From Geminicoccaceae bacterium (GTDB lineage Bacteria > Pseudomonadota > Alphaproteobacteria > Geminicoccales > Geminicoccaceae), in assembly GCA_025054575.1 (NCBI GenBank), contig JANWZN010000010.1:1-40372 (forward strand): a DNA stretch of 40,372 bases, written 5' to 3'. The translations under genes were made by a program, and so were the position numbers. Positions 17,061 to 24,963 of the stretch are shown here, in pieces. The stretch's first letter is position 1; each line of letters opens with the position of its first letter. The notes under the pieces are model-generated. The model was not told where the DNA came from and ran no database searches. It saw only the letters and a list, made by a program, of their open reading frames with translations.

Positions 17061-18047
17061 TCAAGGCACGGCGAGCGCCTTTTCGATCAGTGCCTTGCCG
17101 CCCGGCACCTGCTCGGCGAAGGTCTTGTAAGAGGTCTGCCAAGCGATCGCCTGCCACTTCTCGACCTGAGCGGGTGTCAGAGTCACGACCTTGCGGCCGG
17201 CCTTCTGGAAGGCTTCGACCATCTGTTCGTCGAGCTTCTTGCTTTCGGCGAAGAAGTAGTCCTCGCTCTTCTTGGCGGCGGCGAGCAGCACGTCTTTCTG
17301 CTTGGCGTCCAGCCGCTCGAAGCTGCGCTTGGCGATCAGCACCGGCTCGTACATGAACCACAGCGCCGTGTCGCCCGGCGCGGTGATGCAATCGAGCTGC
17401 TCGTAGAGCCGGAAGGAGACGAAGCTCGCGGTCGAGGTGTCGGTCGCGTCCGCCACCCCGGTTTGCAAGGCACTGTAGACCTCGTTCGACGGGATCTGGA
17501 CGATCGAGGCGCCGGCGCCGGCCCACATCTCGGCGAAGGTCGCCCCGGCCGAGCGGATTTTCAGGCCCTTGGCGTCCGAGGGCTCGAGGATGCAGCGGTT
17601 CTTGGCGCCGAAGGCGCCGGCGAGCCAGGCATCGGCCAGGACGAGGATGCCCGCGTCCTCGATGATCTTCTTGATCTCGGCCATGAACGGGGAACCGTTG
17701 AGCCGGCGGGCGCGCTCGTGGCTGAGCACGAGCCCGGGCATCAGCGTGGCGCCGAACTGCGGGTGGCGGCCCGAAGCATAGTCGAGCGGAAACGCCGAGA
17801 TGTCGATCTGGCCCTTCAGCATGGCGTTCCACTGCTCGGTCGCCTTGACGAGCGAAGCTCCGGGAAAGACCTTGATCGTGAGCCCGACATTGGCCTTTTC
17901 GACCTCGCGGGCGATGATCTGCACCATCTCGTCACGGACGTCACCCTTGCCACCCGGGAATTGGTGGCTCGCTTTGAGCTCGATCTGAGCCTGCGCCGCG
18001 CTCGTGAGCAACAGAAGCCCGAGCGCGATGGTCCAGGGTCCGCGCAT
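17061..18047 (-). CDS. dctP: TRAP transporter substrate-binding protein (DctP)
   Basis: A 328-residue periplasmic binding protein with a Sec signal peptide (WTIALGLLLLTSAAQAQ, cleaved about residue 20). The DctP fold is shown by LKASHQFPGGKGDVRDEM near the mature N-terminus, GLKIRSAG, whose Arg usually holds the substrate carboxylate, NEVYSALQTGVADATDTS and a helical C-terminus. The ligand is probably a carboxylate; the exact one is not predictable. It is first in the dctP-dctQ-dctM operon, with a GGGAGG ribosome-binding site just before the ATG. Confidence 0.93.
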   Translation of the reverse strand: MRGPWTIALGLLLLTSAAQAQIELKASHQFPGGKGDVRDEMVQIIAREVEKANVGLTIKVFPGASLVKATEQWNAMLKGQIDISAFPLDYASGRHPQFGATLMPGLVLSHERARRLNGSPFMAEIKKIIEDAGILVLADAWLAGAFGAKNRCILEPSDAKGLKIRSAGATFAEMWAGAGASIVQIPSNEVYSALQTGVADATDTSTASFVSFRLYEQLDCITAPGDTALWFMYEPVLIAKRSFERLDAKQKDVLLAAAKKSEDYFFAESKKLDEQMVEAFQKAGRKVVTLTPAQVEKWQAIAWQTSYKTFAEQVPGGKALIEKALAVP

Positions 18048-18100
18048 CTCGCCTCCCGTCCGCAGCGTCCCGTTCGCCTCGCTGCTTAGCCGCCCGGGGG

Positions 18101-18116
18101 CGGGCTTTCCAGCCCG
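18101..18116 (-). terminator. Small hairpin after the psiE-like gene
   Basis: On the minus strand CGGGCT-GGAA-AGCCCG forms a six-base stem with a GGAA loop, followed by a second GC-rich inverted repeat. It lies in the 91-base gap between the psiE-like stop and the dctP start, so it may end the upstream operon or sit in the dctP leader. No T-run follows. Confidence 0.3.
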
Positions 18117-18138
18117 TGGGCTCGGGCGGCCGCGGCCG

Positions 18139-18645
18139 TCAGCCGCGCTCGAAGCGGCGGTCCTGTTCGCGCAACGCCCAATAGACCGCCCCCAACGCCA
18201 AGAGCGTCGCGGCCAGGCCGATGATCTTCAAGGCCTCGGTCTCGGCGAGGTCCATGATGATGAGCTTGCGCAGGATCGCGAGCAGGGCGAGCAGCACGAC
18301 CGTGCGGGCCTGGACGATGCCCTCGCGTCGTTCGACCGCGACCAAAAGCGAGCGCTTGAACTCGAGCGCGATGATGACGGTGAAGACCATGCCGAACACC
18401 CGCTGGAACGCGGCGTGCTCGGTGACGTCGAGCTGGCCTTTGAGGACGAGGCTGATCGCGACCTCGAGCATGAGGTTCCAGATCGCGGCGACGACGATCA
18501 CGGCGATGGCACCGGTGAGCAGCAAGACGATCACCTGCTCGAACCGTTCGTAGAGGCCGAGCACCCGCCAGCGGCCGCGGGCGGCGTCGAGCTCGCGCCG
18601 CAGCAAGCCGGGATCGCGCTTCTGGGACGGGGACCCGATGCTCAT
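18139..18645 (-). CDS. PsiE-like inner-membrane protein
   Basis: A 168-residue protein with four predicted membrane helices, resembling the phosphate-starvation-inducible E family, whose function is unknown. The ATG at 18645 overlaps the opgG stop by four bases (ATGA), so translation is coupled. Visible features are a soluble N-terminus of ~35 residues, VIVLLLTGAIAVIVVAAIWNLML, a conserved-looking ALEFKRSLLVAVER loop, ILRKLIIMDLAE, and a last helix IIGLAATLLALGAVYWAL. Being last in a three-gene coupled operon with opgG, it may act in envelope or osmotic adaptation; that is inference. Confidence 0.75.
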   Translation of the reverse strand: MSIGSPSQKRDPGLLRRELDAARGRWRVLGLYERFEQVIVLLLTGAIAVIVVAAIWNLMLEVAISLVLKGQLDVTEHAAFQRVFGMVFTVIIALEFKRSLLVAVERREGIVQARTVVLLALLAILRKLIIMDLAETEALKIIGLAATLLALGAVYWALREQDRRFERG

Positions 18646-20204
18646 CCCGTCACCCCCGGTCGCAATTGCCAGAGCCAAGTCTCGGAGAGCGCGCGGTCGG
18701 CGAGGCGCAGCCAGGCGCGCAGCTCGACCGGCTCGCGCCCGGGTGCGTGCAGGTCGAAGAGGATGCGTAGCCGTCGCGTGCCGGGGACGGGCTCGGCCAG
18801 GACGGCCAAGAGCCTACCGCGGCTCGCGCTCACCACCGGCTCGGGCACGGTGCCCGCGGGCAGCGCGTCGAGGGCGCGGCCCTCGAACTCGACGACGATG
18901 CGGAAGATGTCGAGGGCTCTGGGCTTGCCGGGCTCGTGGCCGCGGCCGACCCGGGTCGCGGCGACGGTCGCGAGGCCGCGCGGTGCGTAGGGGTCCTCCG
19001 CCAGCCAGAACAGCCGATAGCGCCACCGGCCCTCGCCGCCCTCGCGCGGCGGGTCGCGCGGCACCCACATGGCGACGATGTTGTCGTGGATCTCGTGGTC
19101 GGTCGGGATCTCGACCAGCTGGACCGCACCCGCGCCCCAGCCATGCAACGGCTCGACCCAGGCCGAGGGGCGGCGCTCGAAGCGGACCCCGTCGAGATAG
19201 TGCTCGACCTCGCGGTCGCGCTGGAGGAGGCCGAAGCCGCGCGGGTCGCGATCGAGGAAGCTCGAGACGACGACGGTCTCCGGATTGTTCAACGGCCGCC
19301 AGATCCGCTCGCCCGCCCCGGTCCAGATCGCGAGCCCGTCCGAATCGTGCACCTCCGGTCGCCAGTCGAGCCAGCGGCTCTCGCCGTGCTCGCCGTACCA
19401 GAACATCGAGGTCAAGGGCGCGATCCCGAGCCGCGCCACCTGGCGGCGGAAGAAGAGAAGGGCGTCGACCTCCATCTCGACCCCCGCCCCGCGCCAGGCG
19501 AGGAACCGGAAGGCACCGGCGAGCGAGGGACCATCGAGCAGGGCCTCGATCACGACCGGCTCCTCCACGCCGATCGCCGGGTGGATCCAGAAGCTCGTGA
19601 AGCCCGGGAACTCCTCGCCCGAGGGCTCCGCCGTGTCGACCGCCACGCCGCGCGCGGAGAGCCCGTATTGCCCGAGCTCGCCGATCGCGCGGAAATAGGA
19701 GGCCCCGAGAAAGGCGAGCCAGTCCTGCCGCGGCCAATCGGCGCGCGAGCGCGGCTCGTGGATCCGCAGCCCGGCGTGCCCGCCGGCGGCGCCGATCCGT
19801 CGCCAGGGGCTGTCGGCCGGGCTGTCGTAATCCTCCGGATCGAAGAGCACGCGCCGAGCGCGCCCGCCCTCGACCAGATGGATCGTCACCGGGTGCGGGA
19901 AGAACCGGCCGAGCGGAAAGAAGGTCACGGGGTGCCGACCGGGTCCTTCCGCCCACACCGCCCGCTCCGGTCGATAGCGGATCTGCCCGTGGCGCTCGTA
20001 GTCGATCGCCTCGACGAGCTCGGCCGCGGGCCGCGGCGGCGGCAGGAACGGGGCGCGGGCGAGGGTGCGCGCGCGCTCGACCAGAAGCTCGAAGCTGTGG
20101 GCTTCGGGCTCCCCTAGCCGCGGCGCGGACGCAGCACCTCGCGGCACGGCCGCGAGCCCGGCGAACCCGGCTGCGAGCCGCAACAGCGCCCGACGGCGGT
20201 TCAC
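18642..20204 (-). CDS. opgG: Periplasmic glucan biosynthesis protein OpgG/MdoG-like
   Basis: A ~520-residue exported protein. The GTG at 20204 overlaps the preceding stop (GTGA) and lies four bases from GGAGG; the ATG one codon earlier (20207) is only one base from it, so GTG is preferred. The N-terminus NRRRALLRLAAGFAGLAAV is a twin-arginine-type signal. The mature protein has the OpgG pattern: FELLVERARTLA, the DYERHGQIRYRPERAVW block, YFPHP-like and GASYFRAIG segments, LTSMFWYGEHG, DGLAIWTGAGERIWRPLNNP and FLDRDPRGFGLLQRDR. OpgG proteins act on beta-1,2/1,6-glucan backbones in the periplasm. Unusually the synthase opgH is not adjacent; the partners here are DUF1028 and PsiE-like genes. Confidence 0.9.
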   Translation of the reverse strand: MNRRRALLRLAAGFAGLAAVPRGAASAPRLGEPEAHSFELLVERARTLARAPFLPPPRPAAELVEAIDYERHGQIRYRPERAVWAEGPGRHPVTFFPLGRFFPHPVTIHLVEGGRARRVLFDPEDYDSPADSPWRRIGAAGGHAGLRIHEPRSRADWPRQDWLAFLGASYFRAIGELGQYGLSARGVAVDTAEPSGEEFPGFTSFWIHPAIGVEEPVVIEALLDGPSLAGAFRFLAWRGAGVEMEVDALLFFRRQVARLGIAPLTSMFWYGEHGESRWLDWRPEVHDSDGLAIWTGAGERIWRPLNNPETVVVSSFLDRDPRGFGLLQRDREVEHYLDGVRFERRPSAWVEPLHGWGAGAVQLVEIPTDHEIHDNIVAMWVPRDPPREGGEGRWRYRLFWLAEDPYAPRGLATVAATRVGRGHEPGKPRALDIFRIVVEFEGRALDALPAGTVPEPVVSASRGRLLAVLAEPVPGTRRLRILFDLHAPGREPVELRAWLRLADRALSETWLWQLRPGVTG

Positions 20205-20917
20205 CATTCCTCCTCGAGGCGAAGCACGGCCTCGGCCGCCCTGCGGTCGATCTCGCCGCGCTCGACCACGCCGGCGTCGCGGGCGTTCTTCGGGAAGACG
20301 CCGAGGAACGGCACGAAGCTCCGCTTCGCCACCTCGTAAAGACGCTCGAGCTCGCCCAAGGGGTCGGGATGGTCGTCGGCGCGCAGCGAGAGCAGGGGCC
20401 AATCCGCCTCGCCCTGGACGAGAACAGAGGCCGACTGCTTGCCGCGCAGATCGCCGCCTCGCGCCTCGCCCGCGCGCATCGCCGCCAACAGCCGCGGGAC
20501 GAGCGGCAGCTCGGCCCGGGCGAGCCAGGTCTCGAGGGTGGCGTCGAGCACCGCCGGGCCGGCCAGCAGATTGCCCGCGACCGAAACGCCGGGGCCGGCG
20601 CGATGGCCGGCGAAGGGGAGGCAGGCGGTGCCGGTCCAGCGCGCCCCCCGCCCGTCGCGGTCGATCAGATGGATCTGACGGTGCTCGCGCCCGGCATCGA
20701 GCCCGACGAGCGTGGCGACCGCCATCTCGGCGGCCACGCCTTCGGCCAACAGGCGCAGACCACGCGGCCCATAGGTCGGGTTGACGAGCGCCTGGGTCGC
20801 CACGGCACCCGCCGGGCTCGCATGCGCAACGAGCGCGCCCACGGCGAAAAAGCGGCTCGCGACCGCGATCCCGAGCCGACCGGTCCGCTCGTCCTTGGCG
20901 AGGATCGACCAGGTCAT
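20201..20917 (-). CDS. DUF1028 Ntn-hydrolase-like protein
   Basis: A 238-residue protein of the DUF1028 family, whose fold is related to N-terminal-nucleophile hydrolases. The family block is at the start, MTWSILAKDERTGRLGIAVASRFFAVGALVAHA, followed by AVATQALVNPTYGPRGLRLLAEG and VSVAGNLLAGPAVLDA. No signal peptide. The function of the family is unknown; some members are linked to peptidoglycan or amino-acid-derivative hydrolysis by fold only. It is the first gene of a coupled operon with the opgG-like and psiE-like genes. Confidence 0.85.
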   Translation of the reverse strand: MTWSILAKDERTGRLGIAVASRFFAVGALVAHASPAGAVATQALVNPTYGPRGLRLLAEGVAAEMAVATLVGLDAGREHRQIHLIDRDGRGARWTGTACLPFAGHRAGPGVSVAGNLLAGPAVLDATLETWLARAELPLVPRLLAAMRAGEARGGDLRGKQSASVLVQGEADWPLLSLRADDHPDPLGELERLYEVAKRSFVPFLGVFPKNARDAGVVERGEIDRRAAEAVLRLEEEW

Positions 20918-20988
20918 CGGCGCCCGCCTCGTCTTTCTATCCGCTCAGCGCCCCGCGGCGCCGGCGGGCTCGCCCCTCGCCACGGCGC

Positions 20989-21582
20989 TCAGCCCCGCAG
21001 GCCCGCGAAGCGCGCCTCGACCGCATCGAGAAAGCGTCGCCGGCGCTCGGCGCTCACCGAGTCCATCCGGTGCAGCGCCATCCACAGCGTCCGACAGCGC
21101 GGATGGCAGATGACCCGCAACCCGGTCAGGAGCTGGCGGCGGCCGGGCTGACCCAGGAAGGTCCACCACCACCAGGGCGAGCCCAGGGTCGTGACCGCGG
21201 CCAACAAGCGGATATTGGTGAGCACGCGGCCGATCGGCTTGTTGCCCTCGGGCATGGCGAAGGTCGCGTGCGGGACCCAGACGCGATCGAGCCAGCCCTT
21301 GAGCATCGCCGGCTGGCCGTACCACCAGGTCGGGTAGACGAAGACCAGGAGCTCGCACCAGCGCAGATGCGCGAGCTGGTCGGCGACCGGCGCCTCGTTG
21401 ACGCCCGCGGTGTGGTAGGCGCGCCGCTCCGCGGCCCGCATCACCGGATCGAAGCCCTGGGCGTAGAGGTCGACCAGCCGGGCCTCGTGGCCGCCCCTGG
21501 CGAGGCCCGCCAAGACCCGATCCTTGACCGCGGCCACGAAGCTTTCGGGGCAGGGATGGCAATAGACGACGAGGGCGCGCAA
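20989..21582 (-). CDS. Flavodoxin-fold NAD(P)H oxidoreductase (NQO1/MdaB-like)
   Basis: A 197-residue flavoprotein. The start is a TTG at 21582, since the first beta strand RALVVYCHPCPESF begins immediately and the next ATG would remove the flavin-binding loop. The FMN/FAD phosphate loop is HPCPESFVAAVKDR; YPTWWYGQPAMLKGWLDRVW is the classic quinone-reductase motif that contacts the isoalloxazine ring. It probably carries out two-electron reduction of quinones or related electrophiles. It is monocistronic or loosely linked to the genes around it. Confidence 0.85.
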   Translation of the reverse strand: MRALVVYCHPCPESFVAAVKDRVLAGLARGGHEARLVDLYAQGFDPVMRAAERRAYHTAGVNEAPVADQLAHLRWCELLVFVYPTWWYGQPAMLKGWLDRVWVPHATFAMPEGNKPIGRVLTNIRLLAAVTTLGSPWWWWTFLGQPGRRQLLTGLRVICHPRCRTLWMALHRMDSVSAERRRRFLDAVEARFAGLRG

Positions 21583-21662
21583 CGGATCGGCCCACGGCTC
21601 GCGACACCGGGAGCATACCCGGCATGGCGAGCCTTAGCGGCTCGTGCGGCGCAGCGGAAGGT

Positions 21663-22601
21663 TCATCGCGCCGCGCGCGCCGGGACCTCGCCGCGCGCGG
21701 TGCCGAGTGTCACCGTTCCGCGACGCAGCCGCTCGCGCCAGAGGATGTAGAGCCCGCTCGCGACCACGAGCGCCATGCCGACGAACAGCATGGGCGTCGG
21801 CCGGTCGCCGAACACGAGCAGGCCGAAGACCACCGCCCAGAGCATCTGGCTGTACTGGAACGGTGCCACGACCGAAGCCGGTGCCTCGCGCGTGGAGAGC
21901 ACGAGGGCCGCCTGGCCGCTGCCCTGGAGAAGCCCGGCCAGCGCCACGGGCCAGAGCCCCTCGAGGTCGATCGGTCGCCATCCCAGCACGGCACCGGGTG
22001 CCGCGACCGCACCGATCGAGAGGAACAGGACGAGGAGGATCGCCGCACTGGTCTCGCTCTTGCCGATCCTCTTGAGCACCGTGATCGCCCCGCCGCCGAA
22101 GATCGCGGCGGCGAGCGCCAAGAGATGGCCCACACCGATCGTCGCGAAGTCCGGCCGGACCATCAGGATCACGCCCACAAAGCCCACGGCCGCGGCCGAC
22201 CAGCGCCGCCAGCCGACCTGCTCGCCGAGGAAGAGGGCGGAAAACGCGGTCACGAGGATCGGCGCCAGAAACAGCAGCGCATAGGCATCGGCCAGCGGCA
22301 GCAGCGCGAAGGCGTGCCAGGCGCACAAGGCACAGGCCGCGGTGAGAAGGCCGCGCGCCAGCACGAGCTTCGGGCTCTTGGGTCGCAGCGCCGCCCATCC
22401 GCCGGCGCCGCGCGCCAAGAGGATCACCGGCAGGAGCGCGAAACCGCTCAGCAGCAAGGCGATCTGCTCGATCGGATAGCGCGCGGCCGCGAGCTTGATG
22501 AGCGCGTCGCCGGTCGAGAAGCAGAGATAGGCCGTGAGCGCCATCGCGATCGCACGGCCGATCGCCGGCGGCGAGGCCGCGAGCGCAGGAGAGCTGGTCA
22601 T
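21663..22601 (-). CDS. EamA/DMT-family transporter
   Basis: A 312-residue protein with ten predicted membrane helices in two EamA repeats (about residues 15-150 and 160-295). Motifs such as LLPLADAYALLFLAPILVTAFSALFLGEQVGWRRW and APFQYSQMLWAVVFGLLVFGDRPTPMLFVGMALVVASGLYILWRER are typical of the RhaT/YdcZ/SAM-carrier-like DMT exporters. The substrate is unknown; members export amino acids, nucleosides or other metabolites. It lies 170 bases downstream of the Rrf2 gene on the same strand and has no strong ribosome-binding site at the ATG chosen. Confidence 0.88.
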   Translation of the reverse strand: MTSSPALAASPPAIGRAIAMALTAYLCFSTGDALIKLAAARYPIEQIALLLSGFALLPVILLARGAGGWAALRPKSPKLVLARGLLTAACALCAWHAFALLPLADAYALLFLAPILVTAFSALFLGEQVGWRRWSAAAVGFVGVILMVRPDFATIGVGHLLALAAAIFGGGAITVLKRIGKSETSAAILLVLFLSIGAVAAPGAVLGWRPIDLEGLWPVALAGLLQGSGQAALVLSTREAPASVVAPFQYSQMLWAVVFGLLVFGDRPTPMLFVGMALVVASGLYILWRERLRRGTVTLGTARGEVPARAAR

Positions 22602-22658
22602 CGGCGAACGTGCCCGCAGGTCGATCTCTCATCGCAGAAGATAAGGCAGCCGCGCTCC

Positions 22659-22674
22659 TTTCGCTTTTGCGAAA
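22659..22674. repeat. A/T-rich inverted repeat between rrf2 and the DMT gene
   Basis: TTTCGC-TTTT-GCGAAA, six-base perfect arms, in the 170-base gap after the Rrf2 gene. On the minus strand it is preceded, not followed, by a T-run, so it is not a classical terminator; an operator or leader hairpin of the DMT gene is possible. Confidence 0.35.
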
Positions 22675-22771
22675 AAGCCGGCGCTCCATGCCGCGGGCTC
22701 CACGCTCGCCCCTCGATCGCAGCGCGAGCGTGACCGTTCGGCCACGCACGGCCCGGCCAGCGTCCGTCGCC

Positions 22772-23227
22772 TCAGATCACGAAATCGACGTCCGGTGCGC
22801 GCGGCGCGCAGCCGGCCGCCGCCGCCCGGTCGCACAGGCTTTCGAGCGAGACCTGGGCCAGGCGCTCGACGAGGAGCGCCTCGAGCTCGGCCCACAACGG
22901 GCCCAGGACCTCGCGCGCCAGCGGCGAGGTCGAGCCGGTGCCGGACTCGGCCGCCGGGCTCTCGCGCAGCGCCAAGAGGATGTCGGCGGCGCTGATCCGC
23001 CGGCGCTCGCGCGCGAGCCGGTAGCCGCCGCGGGGACCGCGCACGCTCTTGAGCAGGCCTGCGCGGACGAGCTGCTGCATCAGCTGCTCGAGGTGCCGGC
23101 GCGGCAGGTCGAGGCGCGCGGCGGTGTCCTTGCTCTGGACCGGGCCGCTGCCACCGAAGAGCGCGATGTCGAGCATGACCTCGACCGCGAGCTGCAGCCG
23201 ACGGTCGGGTGCAGCCAGCCCGCGCAT
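22772..23227 (-). CDS. Rrf2-family transcriptional regulator
   Basis: A 151-residue winged-helix regulator. The ATG overlaps the dut stop by one base (TGATG). The Rrf2 block is clear: RLQLAVEVMLDIAL, LPRRHLEQLMQQLVRAGLLKSVRGPRGGYRLARERRRISAADILLALRE. The three clustered cysteines that hold an iron-sulfur cluster in IscR and NsrR are absent; only two cysteines occur, near the C-terminus, so it probably senses something else, as CymR-type members do. It is the last gene of ubiE-ubiB-coaBC-dut-rrf2. Confidence 0.9.
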   Translation of the reverse strand: MRGLAAPDRRLQLAVEVMLDIALFGGSGPVQSKDTAARLDLPRRHLEQLMQQLVRAGLLKSVRGPRGGYRLARERRRISAADILLALRESPAAESGTGSTSPLAREVLGPLWAELEALLVERLAQVSLESLCDRAAAAGCAPRAPDVDFVI

Positions 23228-23709
23228 CAGCCCTCGCTCTCCGCTACCGTCGTTCCGGTCGAGCCGAAGCCGTTCGTGCCCCGCGCGGTCTCTTCCGTGC
23301 CGACCGGCGCCTCGACCCAGAGCAGGCGGTCGACGCGTGCCAGCACGAGCTGGGCGATCCGCTCGCCGCGTCGGATGCGCACGGGCTCCCGGCCGAGGTT
23401 GATCAGGATCACGGCGATCTCGCCGCGATAATCGCTGTCGATCGTGCCGGGCGCGTTCAAGACCGTGATCCCGTGCCGCAGCGCCAGGCCCGAGCGCGGC
23501 CGGATCTGCGCCTCGAAGCCTTCGGGGAGCGCGATCCGCAGCCCGGTCGGGACGAGCGCCCTGGCACCGGGCTCGAGGACGAGCAGCGACGCCTCGGGAA
23601 GCGCTGCCACGAGATCGAGCCCGGCCGCCCCGGCGGTGGCATAGGCCGGCAGCGGCAGATCGCGCGCGTGCGCGAGGCGCTCGACCGCGACCCGGACCGG
23701 CGCGCTCAC
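23227..23709 (-). CDS. dut: dUTP diphosphatase
   Basis: A 160-residue trimeric dUTPase that makes dUMP and keeps uracil out of DNA. All five family motifs are present: AGAAGLDL (residues 26-33), RPRSGLA (70-76), [10 protein letters not shown] (88-97, with the catalytic Asp91), [10 protein letters not shown] and the glycine-rich [10 protein letters not shown] at 143-152. The GTG at 23709 overlaps the coaBC stop (GTGA), the usual alphaproteobacterial coaBC-dut arrangement. Confidence 0.97.
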   Translation of the reverse strand: MSAPVRVAVERLAHARDLPLPAYATAGAAGLDLVAALPEASLLVLEPGARALVPTGLRIALPEGFEAQIRPRSGLALRHGITVLNAPGTIDSDYRGEIAVILINLGREPVRIRRGERIAQLVLARVDRLLWVEAPVGTEETARGTNGFGSTGTTVAESEG

Positions 23710-24920
23710 GCCGACCCCCGCCCGAGGGCGGTCGCGATCGCGGCCACGAGCCGGCGCGCCACCTCCTCTTTCGGCAGATCCTCCCAGCGTCGGGCCGGCT
23801 CCTCGCCGGTGATCAGCAACACCGTGTTGCGGGCCCCGCCGAACACGCCCGTGCCCGGCGAGACGTCGTTGGCGAGGATCCAATCGCACCCCTTTTTCGC
23901 TCGCTTGGCGCGGGCCTTGGCCTCGAGCTCGCCGGTCTCGGCGGCGAAGCCCACGACGAGCCGCGGCCGCGCGCTCGGATGGCGCGCGAGCCTCGCCAGG
24001 ATGTCCGGGTTCTCGACCAGGCGCAGCACCGGTGGCGCGTGGCCTTCTTCCTTCTTGATCTTCTCGCTCGGGACGCGCTCGGGCCGCCAATCGGCCACCG
24101 CCGCGGCGCAGACCGCGACCTCGACCGGCAGCGCCGCCTCGCAGGCCGCGAGCATCTCGCTCGCGCTTTCGACCCGGACGATGCGCACCCCGGGCGGGTC
24201 GGGGATCGCCACGGGACCGCTCACCAGCACGACCTCCGCCCCGGCGCGGGCGAGGGCGGCGGCGATCGCGTGGCCCTGGCGGCCCGAGCTGCGGTTGGCG
24301 ATGTAGCGCACGGGGTCGATCGCTTCCCAGGTCGGGCCGCTCGTCACGAGCGCCCGGATCCCGGCGAGCGGTCGCGGACCCGGCTCGAGCCGGGCGAGAA
24401 TGGCCTCGAGCAGCGCCTCGGGCTCGACCAGCCGGCCGGGCCCGTGCTCGCCGCAGGCCATGTCGCCTTCGGCCGGGCCCAGGATCTCGACCCCGTCCTC
24501 GCGCAAGCGAGCGACGTTGCGCTGCGTCGCGGGATGCGCCCACATCACCGGGTTCATGGCCGGTGCCGCGAGCACGGGCTTGTCGGTCGCGAGCAGAAGT
24601 GTGGTGGCGAGGTCGTCGGCCAAGCCGTTGGCCATCTTGGCCAGGATGTCGGCGGTGGCGGGGGCGACGACGACGAGATCGGCCTCGCGCGCGAGCCGGA
24701 TGTGGCCCATCTCGGCCTCCTCGGTGAGCGAGAAGAGCGCGTCGTGCACCTTCTCGCCGGAGAGGGCCGCCAGGGCCAACGGGCTCACGAGCTCCTTGGC
24801 CGCCCGGGTCACCACGCAGCGGACGCGGACGTCCCGCTCGCGCAGGCGGCGGACCAGCTCGAGGCATTTGTAGGCGGCGATCCCGCCCGCCACGATCAAG
24901 AGCACCCGCTTGTCCGACAC
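23706..24920 (-). CDS. coaBC: Bifunctional phosphopantothenoylcysteine synthetase/decarboxylase
   Basis: A 404-residue bifunctional coenzyme A enzyme. The GTG at 24920 gives [26 protein letters not shown], the flavoprotein start of CoaC. The decarboxylase half (to ~190) shows [41 protein letters not shown] and the CGEHGPGRL substrate-recognition clamp with its Cys. The synthetase half follows: [33 protein letters not shown], the KIKKEEG segment, GFAAET and [20 protein letters not shown]. It turns 4'-phosphopantothenate and Cys into 4'-phosphopantetheine. A 43-base gap separates it from ubiB. Confidence 0.96.
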   Translation of the reverse strand: MSDKRVLLIVAGGIAAYKCLELVRRLRERDVRVRCVVTRAAKELVSPLALAALSGEKVHDALFSLTEEAEMGHIRLAREADLVVVAPATADILAKMANGLADDLATTLLLATDKPVLAAPAMNPVMWAHPATQRNVARLREDGVEILGPAEGDMACGEHGPGRLVEPEALLEAILARLEPGPRPLAGIRALVTSGPTWEAIDPVRYIANRSSGRQGHAIAAALARAGAEVVLVSGPVAIPDPPGVRIVRVESASEMLAACEAALPVEVAVCAAAVADWRPERVPSEKIKKEEGHAPPVLRLVENPDILARLARHPSARPRLVVGFAAETGELEAKARAKRAKKGCDWILANDVSPGTGVFGGARNTVLLITGEEPARRWEDLPKEEVARRLVAAIATALGRGSA

Positions 24921-24963
24921 GGACCGCTCCCGCTCGCCTTCGGGCCGCGAATGTGGCGCCGGC

